Of a DNA stretch of 5,945 nt, positions 1-5,945 are shown one piece after another. The position numbers were made by a program, and so were the translations under genes. The notes below the pieces were generated by a model. It searched no databases and was not told the DNA's origin. It worked only from the letters and a program-made list of their open reading frames with translations. The DNA is from an uncultured Bacteroidales bacterium. GTDB lineage: Bacteria > Bacteroidota > Bacteroidia > Bacteroidales > Muribaculaceae. The DNA lies in assembly GCA_945828175.1 (NCBI GenBank), contig CALZQD010000112.1, forward strand, positions 1 through 5,945, written 5' to 3'. Each line of letters starts with the position of its first letter. The stretch's first letter is position 1.

Positions 1-44
1 ATTCCTCTACGTCTCGTGGGCTCGGAGATGTGTATAAGAGACAG
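1..44 (+). other. Nextera i7 adapter plus Tn5 mosaic end (sequencing artefact)
   Basis: Bases 11-25 read GTCTCGTGGGCTCGG and bases 26-44 read AGATGTGTATAAGAGACAG, the 19-base Tn5 mosaic end. Together they are the Illumina Nextera read-2 transposase adapter. The preceding TCCTCTAC (3-10) matches my memory of the Nextera N712 i7 index as written in the primer, and the leading AT is the end of the P7 stem. This is library-construction sequence left on a contig end, not a mobile element. Native DNA begins at about base 45. Only 29 native bases (45-73) lie before the stop of the first gene, and I see nothing in them. Confidence 0.97.
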
Positions 45-73
45 ATATATGTATAGTCACGATTTCTACGACA

Positions 74-628
74 TCAGTCGTTGAAGGTCATCTCGTCGAA
101 GCCCTCCTCGTCGAATTCGTCGGGGTTGAACTCGTCTTCGCCATAGAACTCCTCGTCGAGATCATCGATCGAGGGCACTGCGGCAACCTTGGCGTCGACT
201 TTAGCGTCGAACTCGTCGAGATCGACATTCTGGGGCGGCGCCTGACCGAGAGCGAGAGTGCAGACAGGGTCCTTGAGGGTCTTGCCTGTGATGATCTCCT
301 TGAGCTCCATGAAGAAAGCACGGTCGGTCATATAATCGAAGACAAACATCATCTTCTGGCCTTCGTCTTCGATAAAGTCGCTGAGGATGGTGTCGTCCAT
401 CAGCCATACATCCTGATCTGAGTCAGAGCCCATGTCTTCGAATGTTATTTCTTTTTCCTTCTCCCAGTTGCGGTCACAAAGGAAGAACGAACACATCTGA
501 TTCTTATCATAGCCTACACAATCACAAATCGCGTTTTTAAGATCGAGAAATGTCATGTCGGCATCAATCTTGACCTCTCTTTTGAAGTTGTCGACTTCGT
601 CAGATACTACTCTAAAATTAAAAATCAT
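74..628 (-). CDS. pRiA4b ORF-3-like (IS1096 passenger TnpR-like) protein with acidic tail
   Basis: Encodes 184 residues of unknown biochemical function. The opening MIFNFRVVSDEVDNFKREV, the central segment around residues 90-110 (QKMMFVFDYMTDRAFFMEL, compare the family's Y-x-FDFGD-x-W-x-h pattern) and the overall order of strands and helices suggest the plasmid pRiA4b ORF-3 family, often labelled 'IS1096 element passenger TnpR'. That label is historical, and there is no resolvase or transposase motif here. The usual Trp of the core is replaced (RAFF). Residues 135-184 hold 21 Asp/Glu against 2 Lys, a strongly acidic and probably flexible tail. The frame stays open upstream to ATGs at 769 and 811, but that extension is AT-rich, low-complexity and crosses the candidate promoter. 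I chose the ATG at 628, where family-like sequence begins. The stop is a TGA at 76-74. It is transcribed divergently from the Lrp-type gene. Family assignment is moderate. Confidence 0.72.
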   Translation of the reverse strand: MIFNFRVVSDEVDNFKREVKIDADMTFLDLKNAICDCVGYDKNQMCSFFLCDRNWEKEKEITFEDMGSDSDQDVWLMDDTILSDFIEDEGQKMMFVFDYMTDRAFFMELKEIITGKTLKDPVCTLALGQAPPQNVDLDEFDAKVDAKVAAVPSIDDLDEEFYGEDEFNPDEFDEEGFDEMTFND

Positions 629-661
629 ATAAATTATTTGATAAATATTCCTGATTACACA

Positions 662-673
662 CCCCGGTCGGGG
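662..673 (-). repeat. Small GC-rich dyad in the leader of the 74-628 gene
   Basis: CCCCG-GT-CGGGG is an isolated GC-rich inverted repeat in an otherwise AT-rich gap. On the minus strand it would lie roughly 7 bases after the transcription start predicted from the -7 box at 693-686, so it could form a short hairpin (4-5 bp, tiny loop) near the 5' end of the mRNA. It could equally be a small operator or chance. No T-run follows it. Confidence 0.35.
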
Positions 674-685
674 CGTTTGACGATG

Positions 686-718
686 CGAAGTTAGTAAACT
701 TCCTATTATTCTTGCAAG
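686..718 (-). promoter_or_regulatory. Candidate Bacteroidetes promoter for the 74-628 gene
   Basis: On the minus strand a CTTG (718-715, within TTCTTGC) is followed after 21 bases by TAACTTCG (693-686). The Bacteroides sigma-ABfr consensus is TTTG at -33 and TAnnTTTG at -7, so each box has one mismatch and the spacing fits. Transcription would start near 679, giving a leader of about 50 bases. A 6-bp inverted repeat, GAAGTT-AGTA-AACTTC (687-702), overlaps the -7 box and could be an operator. Confidence 0.45.
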
Positions 719-815
719 AAAAATCAACTCAAAGTTGAAATTTTTTAGAAAAAAGAATTCGCACGACATTATAACATCAAGCGGATGAAAAATATATATG
801 TTTAAGAGCATTTTT

Positions 816-847
816 CTTGCTTTTTTTAAAATAATAACCTATTTTCG
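816..847 (+). promoter_or_regulatory. Candidate Bacteroidetes promoter for the Lrp/AsnC gene
   Basis: CTTG (816-819, again inside TTCTTGC) is followed after 20 bases by TATTTTCG (840-847), a one-mismatch version of the -7 consensus TAnnTTTG. The start point would be near 854 and the leader about 50 bases. The box pair closely resembles the divergent promoter at 718-686. A weak Shine-Dalgarno-like AGG lies at 894-896, six bases before the ATG. Confidence 0.45.
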
Positions 848-902
848 CTGCCGTTTCACATCAAATATATTTTAACCAACCATTTTTCCAATCAGGCCTG
901 TT

Positions 903-1370
903 ATGAACCGACAGCATTTCGACAGCTTAGATTTAAAGATCCTTAATACACTGGCAACGAACGCCCGCAAGCCATACCTCGAGATTGCCCGCGAAGCCGG
1001 TGTCTCAGGCGCAGCCGTCCATCAGCGCATCCAGCGACTGATAGCCAACGGCATCATCGCCGGCTCTCAGTGTCTCATCGACCCCGAAGCCGTAGGCTAC
1101 GAGACCTGTGCTTATGTCGGGCTTTATCTGCGCGACCCGTCGGCGGTGGGCCATGTCGTCGAGGAGCTCAAGCGCATCCCCGAGGTAGTCGAGTGTCACT
1201 ACACCACCGGCCGCTACGACATCTTCATCAAACTCTTTGCCCGCAACAACGACCACCTGCTCCATCTGCTCCAGCACGAAGTGCTGGCCCTCGGCATGGC
1301 GCGCACCGAGACCCTCATCTCGTTCAAAGAGGTGTTCTCGCGTCCCATTCACATCACAAACAAGGACTGA
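903..1370 (+). CDS. Lrp/AsnC family transcriptional regulator
   Basis: A 155-residue DNA-binding regulator of the leucine-responsive/AsnC type, full length for the family (about 150-165). Residues 8-60 form the N-terminal winged helix-turn-helix: LDLKILNTLATNARKPY, then LEIAREAGVSGAAVHQRIQRL with the recognition helix around 36-48, then the wing with GII. Residues 66-147 form the RAM ligand-binding and oligomerisation domain, with the characteristic TGRYDIFIK (102-110) and TETLISFKEV (135-144). Members form dimers to octamers and sense amino acids or related small acids; the ligand cannot be read here. It ends 28 bases before a strong terminator, so it is probably monocistronic and not in the decarboxylase operon, although it lies directly upstream of it. 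Autoregulation is common in the family but not shown here. Confidence 0.95.
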   Translation: MNRQHFDSLDLKILNTLATNARKPYLEIAREAGVSGAAVHQRIQRLIANGIIAGSQCLIDPEAVGYETCAYVGLYLRDPSAVGHVVEELKRIPEVVECHYTTGRYDIFIKLFARNNDHLLHLLQHEVLALGMARTETLISFKEVFSRPIHITNKD

Positions 1371-1398
1371 GAGGCTGCAGCCCGTCACAAAAACTTAT

Positions 1399-1439
1399 GG
1401 CCGAAATTATCATCGCGATAATTTCGGCCTCTTTTTTTT
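1399..1439 (+). terminator. Intrinsic terminator after the Lrp/AsnC gene
   Basis: A perfect 13-bp stem, GGCCGAAATTATC (1399-1411) paired with GATAATTTCGGCC (1417-1429), closes a 5-base loop and is followed by TC and eight T residues (1432-1439). This is a classical rho-independent terminator for rightward transcription. The left side has only a short A-run, so leftward activity is likely weak. It insulates the operon beginning near 1473. Confidence 0.95.
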
Positions 1440-1472
1440 AGGCCCCACTCGACATAATATCAATTATTTTAG

Positions 1473-1480
1473 TAATTTTG
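1473..1480 (+). promoter_or_regulatory. Candidate -7 box of the methylmalonyl-CoA decarboxylase operon promoter
   Basis: TAATTTTG is an exact match to the Bacteroidetes -7 consensus TAnnTTTG. The expected -33 TTTG is not evident around 1449-1454 (the sequence there is TCGACA), so the upstream box is weak or replaced by an activator. The start would be near 1487, leaving a leader of about 80 bases before the epimerase ATG at 1568. It lies just beyond the upstream terminator, where an operon promoter is expected. Confidence 0.6.
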
Positions 1481-1493
1481 CGTGATAGATTGT

Positions 1494-1514
1494 CGCAAGT
1501 AGCGCCTACTTGCG
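1494..1514. repeat. Perfect 9-bp inverted repeat in the operon leader
   Basis: CGCAAGTAG (1494-1502), spacer CGC, then CTACTTGCG (1506-1514). It begins about 8 bases after the predicted transcription start and about 54 bases before the epimerase ATG. No T-run follows, so it is not an intrinsic terminator. It could be a protein operator placed to block the promoter, or a 5'-end mRNA hairpin that protects or regulates the transcript. The symmetry is directly visible; the role is inference. Confidence 0.75.
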
Positions 1515-1567
1515 TCGAATCTTATGTTTAACCAATTGATTATTAACCTTATTAAATAATTTCAGCA

Positions 1568-1990
1568 ATGGATATTTCACATATCGAACACATCGGCATC
1601 GCAGTACCCTCACTCGACGAAGCCATCCCCTTCTACGAAAACATTCTCGGTTTCAAATGCTTCGCAATCGAAGAAGTACCCGACCAGAAAGTACGCACAG
1701 CCTTCTTCATGGTAGGCCAGACCAAGCTCGAGCTCCTCGAAGGCACATCTGAAGACAGCGCCATCTCGAAATTCATCGCCAACAACGGTGGCCGCGGCGG
1801 CGTTCAGCACATCGCATTCGCAGTCGAAGACGGCGTAGCCAACGCTCTCGCCGAAGTACAGGCAAAAGACTGCCGCGTCATCGACAAAGCTCCCCGCAAA
1901 GGCGCCGAAGGCCTCAACATCGCTTTCCTCCACCCCAAATCGACAATCGGCACACTCATCGAACTCTGCGAGGACCCCAACAAGAAATAA
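1568..1990 (+). CDS. mce: Methylmalonyl-CoA epimerase
   Basis: Interconverts (R)- and (S)-methylmalonyl-CoA, linking methylmalonyl-CoA mutase to the decarboxylase encoded downstream; a cytosolic metal-dependent enzyme. The 140 residues are normal for this VOC-superfamily (glyoxalase-fold) enzyme, with two beta-alpha-beta-beta-beta modules at about 5-60 and 78-136. Likely metal ligands are His8 (HIGIAVPS), Glu55 (TKLELLE), His81 (VQHIAF) and Glu132 (TLIELCE), matching the His/Gln-or-Glu/His/Glu set of the family. Other epimerase hallmarks are FYENILGF (22-29) and APRKGAEG (108-115). The ATG at 1568 directly precedes MDISHIEHIGIAV, the usual beginning of the family. The next gene starts 40 bases after its stop, with no terminator between, so the two are probably co-transcribed. 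Substrate is inferred from sequence and strongly supported by neighbours. Confidence 0.94.
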   Translation: MDISHIEHIGIAVPSLDEAIPFYENILGFKCFAIEEVPDQKVRTAFFMVGQTKLELLEGTSEDSAISKFIANNGGRGGVQHIAFAVEDGVANALAEVQAKDCRVIDKAPRKGAEGLNIAFLHPKSTIGTLIELCEDPNKK

Positions 1991-2030
1991 TCGCCATTAT
2001 CCAACCAAATTATCATAAATAAGAAACGAA

Positions 2031-3584
<1,554 letters not shown>

Positions 3585-3604
3585 CCGTCGAAAAAGCCAA
3601 GTTT

Positions 3605-4534
3605 ATGAAAAAGAAACTATTCATGCTCACCGTGAGCCTCGTCGTGATGGCCTCGGCCGCCTTCGCCCAGTCGCGAAAGGCCGTGCGCATCAACGAGGTC
3701 ATGGTCGAAAACCAGTCGAGCATCGTCGACGACTATGGCCAGCGCCATGCGTGGATCGAGCTTTTCAACAGCAACTTCGCCCCCATTGAAATCTCGAGCA
3801 TCTACATCACCGACGATCCCGAGAATCCGACGAAATATCCCGTTCCCCTCGGCGACGTCAAAACTAAGATCGCCACGCGCCAGCACGTCGTCTTCTTCGC
3901 CGACGGCGAGCCCAACAAAGGCACGTTCCACACATCGTTCGTCCTCACACCGGGCAAGCAGAACTGGATTGGCATCTATGACGCCGACGGCAAGACACTC
4001 ATCGACGAGGTGACTATCCCCGCCAACCTGCCGGCCAACTGCAGCTTTGCCCGCACGGCCGACGGCGAGGGCGATTGGTCTATCCGCACCGGCGAGAATA
4101 TCCCCGGCAACGAAGCTACCTACATCACCCCCTCGAGCGCCAACATCATCAAGGACACCAACAAGAAAATCGACGAATTTGCCAACCGCGACGCCAACGG
4201 CTTCGGCATGACGATCATGGCGATGTGCATCGTGTTCACCGCCCTGCTCGTGCTCTGCCTCTGCTTCTACGGCATCGGCGCCATCAGCAAACAGATCTCG
4301 AAGCTCAACAAGATGCGTGCCCAGGGTATTGACAAGAGCGAAGCCGCCACAACCGGCGACAACCACGACTCGGGCGAGGAAATCGCCGCCATCGTCATGG
4401 CTCTTCACCAGCACCTCAACGCCCACGACACCGAGAGCACCGTGCTGACCATCAACAAGGTCAAGCGCGCCTACTCGCCCTGGAACTCGAAGATCTACGG
4501 TCTTCGCGAAGTGCCCGGTCATACTCACCGTTAA
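3605..4534 (+). CDS. OadG/MmdD-like Na+ pump subunit with periplasmic lamin-tail-like domain
   Basis: A 309-residue membrane protein in the gamma/delta subunit position of the decarboxylase, expected to tether the cytosolic alpha subunit to the membrane beta subunit. Residues 1-21 are a signal peptide (KKK, hydrophobic core, AFA|Q). Residues 26-150 resemble a lamin-tail (LTD) fold: RINEVMVENQSS, then WIELFNSN (50-57), then FVLTPGKQNWIGIYDADG (112-129). A single transmembrane helix spans about 202-228. The cytosolic part, 229-309, has the OadG-like EEIAAIVMALHQH (258-270) and the ending SPWNSKIYGLR (291-301). Canonical OadG/MmdD proteins are only about 80-120 residues and lack the periplasmic domain. 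Predicted topology is LTD outside, C-terminus inside. Clustered histidines (268, 270, 274, and 306, 308) may bind metal, as the Zn2+ site of OadG does. It starts 20 bases after the mmdA stop. Subunit role is well supported by context; the LTD call is moderate. Confidence 0.87.
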   Translation: MKKKLFMLTVSLVVMASAAFAQSRKAVRINEVMVENQSSIVDDYGQRHAWIELFNSNFAPIEISSIYITDDPENPTKYPVPLGDVKTKIATRQHVVFFADGEPNKGTFHTSFVLTPGKQNWIGIYDADGKTLIDEVTIPANLPANCSFARTADGEGDWSIRTGENIPGNEATYITPSSANIIKDTNKKIDEFANRDANGFGMTIMAMCIVFTALLVLCLCFYGIGAISKQISKLNKMRAQGIDKSEAATTGDNHDSGEEIAAIVMALHQHLNAHDTESTVLTINKVKRAYSPWNSKIYGLREVPGHTHR

Positions 4535-4582
4535 AGTCTCTCACAACTAATCATTTACTAAACCGATAAACATTTGCCTGAA

Positions 4583-5020
4583 ATGAAAGAATATAAATAT
4601 AAAATCAATGGCAATACCTATAAGGTAGCCGTGGGCGACATCGACGACAACATCGCACAAGTCGAGGTTAACGGTGTGCCTTATAAAGTCGAGCTCGAAC
4701 AAAAAGCAGTTGCCGCTATCAAGGCTGTGACCACCAACCGTCCGGCTGCCGCTCCTCGCACAGCCACCGGCGAGAAAGTCATCACCAAGCAGACCGTAGC
4801 CGGCGGCGCACACGCCGTCAAAGCTCCCCTGCCCGGCGTCGTGCTGTCGATTCCCGTCAAGGTCGGCGACACCGTCAAAGCTGACGACACCGTGCTTCTG
4901 CTCGAAGCCATGAAAATGGAAAACGCCATCCACGCAGGCCGCGACGGCAAAATCGCCTCGATCAACGTTGCCGCCGGTGACTCTGTGCTCGAAGGCGCCA
5001 CTCTCATCACCATCGAATAA
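4583..5020 (+). CDS. mmdC: Biotin carboxyl carrier subunit of methylmalonyl-CoA decarboxylase
   Basis: Carries the carboxyl group on covalently bound biotin from the alpha subunit to the membrane beta subunit. The protein has 145 residues. Residues 1-42 (MKEYKYKINGNTYKVAV and onward) form a short beta-rich N-terminal domain typical of decarboxylase carriers. An Ala/Pro-containing linker runs from about 45 to 78. Residues 79-145 are the biotinyl domain, with VKAPLPGVV (79-87) and the biotinylation site EAMKMEN (108-114), the modified lysine being Lys111 (codon 4913-4915). I chose the ATG at 4583. A TTG three codons upstream (4574) is also in frame but would add only MPE, and the family begins at MKEYKY. 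The 48-base gap after the previous gene holds no terminator. The beta-subunit gene starts 11 bases after this stop, so the two are probably tightly co-transcribed. Confidence 0.94.
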   Translation: MKEYKYKINGNTYKVAVGDIDDNIAQVEVNGVPYKVELEQKAVAAIKAVTTNRPAAAPRTATGEKVITKQTVAGGAHAVKAPLPGVVLSIPVKVGDTVKADDTVLLLEAMKMENAIHAGRDGKIASINVAAGDSVLEGATLITIE

Positions 5021-5031
5021 AATGACTCACT

Positions 5032-5945
5032 ATGACATTTGGTGATTTCTTAATGAACAACCTGCGCCAGTTCTGGGAACTGACAGGTTTCGCCAATGCC
5101 GAACTGGGCAACTTCGTGATGCTGCTTGTCGGTCTGTTTTTCATTTGGCTTGCCATAAAGAAAAACTTCGAACCGATGCTGCTCGTGCCCATCGGCTTCG
5201 GCATCCTCATCGGCAACGTGCCCTTCAACACGGCTGCCGGTCTCGAAATCGGCATCTACGAACAGGGTTCGGTGCTCAACATCCTCTATAACGGTGTGAG
5301 CGCCGGCTGGTATCCGCCGCTGATTTTCCTCGGCATCGGTGCCATGACCGACTTCTCGGCCCTGATTGCCAACCCCAAGCTGATGCTCATCGGCGCAGCC
5401 GCCCAGTTTGGCATCTTCGGTGCCTACATGGTGGCCCTCGCCATCGGCTTCGCTCCTGACCAGGCCGGTGCTATCGCCATCATCGGCGGCGCCGACGGCC
5501 CCACGGCAATCTTCCTGTCGTCGAAGCTCGCTCCCAACCTCATGGGCGCCATCGCCGTGTCAGCTTACTCCTACATGGCTCTCGTGCCCGTAATCCAGCC
5601 CCCGTTGATGCGTCTGTTCACTACCAAGAAAGAACGTCTGATAAAGATGAAACCCGCGCGCGCCGTCTCTCAGAACGAGAAGATCATCTTCCCGATCGTC
5701 GGCATGCTCCTCACCTGCTTCGTCGTTCCCTCGGGCCTGCCCCTGCTCGGCATGCTCTTCTTCGGTAACCTGCTCCGCGAGTGCGGCGTAACAAACCGTC
5801 TCGCCAAGACAGCCTCGAACGCCCTGACCGACATCGTCACCATCCTCCTCGGCATGACCGTCGGCGCATCGACCCAGGCTTCGCAGTTCCTGACACCGCA
5901 GACAATCTTCATCTTCTTCCTCGGCTTCATGGCCTTCGTCATCGC
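5032..5945 (+). CDS. mmdB: Na+-translocating decarboxylase beta subunit (MmdB/OadB family), 3'-truncated by window
   Basis: The integral membrane subunit that decarboxylates carboxybiotin and couples this to Na+ export. The first 304 residues are present and the frame is open at the window edge; family members run about 375-430, so the last transmembrane helices are missing here. Hallmarks are FEPMLLVPIGFGILIGN (46-62), YPPLIFLGIGAMTDFSALI (94-112), the pore-region signature GGADGPTAIFLSSKLAPNLMG (starting at 152) and SAYSYMALVPVIQPP (177-191). By alignment from memory, Asp155 corresponds to the essential Asp203 and Tyr181 to Tyr229 of Klebsiella OadB. The C-terminal Na+-binding Asn/Ser motif lies beyond the window. 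About seven hydrophobic stretches are visible. The ATG at 5032 is 11 bases after the carrier stop; an ATG at 5053 is possible but would remove conserved N-terminal sequence. Substrate (methylmalonyl-CoA rather than oxaloacetate) is inferred from mce and mmdA. Confidence 0.95.
   Translation, partial: MTFGDFLMNNLRQFWELTGFANAELGNFVMLLVGLFFIWLAIKKNFEPMLLVPIGFGILIGNVPFNTAAGLEIGIYEQGSVLNILYNGVSAGWYPPLIFLGIGAMTDFSALIANPKLMLIGAAAQFGIFGAYMVALAIGFAPDQAGAIAIIGGADGPTAIFLSSKLAPNLMGAIAVSAYSYMALVPVIQPPLMRLFTTKKERLIKMKPARAVSQNEKIIFPIVGMLLTCFVVPSGLPLLGMLFFGNLLRECGVTNRLAKTASNALTDIVTILLGMTVGASTQASQFLTPQTIFIFFLGFMAFVI

Noticed and set aside
26..44. Tn5/IS50-like mosaic end as evidence of a native transposon
   Set aside because: The attached i7 index and primer sequence show that it comes from the library transposome.
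629..811. N-terminal extension of the minus-strand gene from the ATG at 811 or 769
   Set aside because: The added residues are AT-driven and non-family-like, and the region contains the candidate promoter and dyads. The ATG at 628 fits better.
1494..1514. Dyad in the mce leader as an intrinsic terminator or attenuator
   Set aside because: No T-run follows, and no competing antiterminator stem or leader peptide is visible.
1371..1567. A riboswitch (for example cobalamin, since the mutase step uses B12) in the leader before mce
   Set aside because: The leader is only about 80 bases with one simple stem, and no B12-box-like sequence was seen.
3617..4528. A 303-codon open frame on the minus strand opposite the OadG-like gene
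   Set aside because: Same cause: low-complexity Val/Asp/Gly/His-rich translation, while the plus-strand frame has a signal peptide, membrane helix and family motifs.
4574..4582. TTG start for the biotin carrier
   Set aside because: It adds only three residues before the ATG at 4583, where conserved MKEYKY begins.
5022..5045. Seven-codon ATG frame (MTHYDIW) overlapping the start of the beta-subunit gene
   Set aside because: Too short and without supporting features. It is the out-of-frame ATG just after the carrier stop.

Overview
The base composition, C-ending codon preference and Bacteroidetes-type promoter boxes (TAnnTTTG variants, little Shine-Dalgarno) suggest a propionate-forming gut Bacteroidales. 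A Muribaculaceae-like, fairly GC-rich member is my best guess, but this is inference from style and gene content, not a placement. The first 44 bases are not biological: they match the Illumina Nextera i7 primer/adapter followed by the 19-base Tn5 mosaic end, so this is almost certainly an untrimmed contig end.

Left part: a minus-strand gene (74-628) encodes a 184-residue protein resembling the plasmid pRiA4b ORF-3 / 'IS1096 passenger TnpR' family, with a very acidic C-terminal tail. It is divergent from an Lrp/AsnC-family regulator (903-1370), across a 274-base AT-rich gap with one candidate promoter for each direction. The regulator gene ends in a textbook intrinsic terminator (1399-1439), which separates it from what follows.

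Right part: one co-directional cluster runs from about 1473 off the right edge. It starts with a consensus-like -7 box and a perfect 9-bp inverted repeat in the 5' leader. The genes are methylmalonyl-CoA epimerase, the carboxyltransferase (alpha) subunit, an OadG/MmdD-like gamma or delta subunit carrying an extra periplasmic lamin-tail-like domain, the biotin carrier protein, and the membrane Na+-pumping beta subunit (cut by the window end). Together they form a Na+-translocating methylmalonyl-CoA decarboxylase with its epimerase. The epimerase converts (R)- to (S)-methylmalonyl-CoA. The alpha subunit moves the carboxyl group to biotin on the carrier. The beta subunit releases CO2 and exports Na+, leaving propionyl-CoA. 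This is the energy-conserving last part of the succinate-to-propionate route.

The core system is known in Bacteroidales and I do not claim it as new. The parts most worth a second look are the lamin-tail-like extension on the OadG-type subunit, the dyad in the operon leader, and the uncharacterised acidic-tailed protein on the left.
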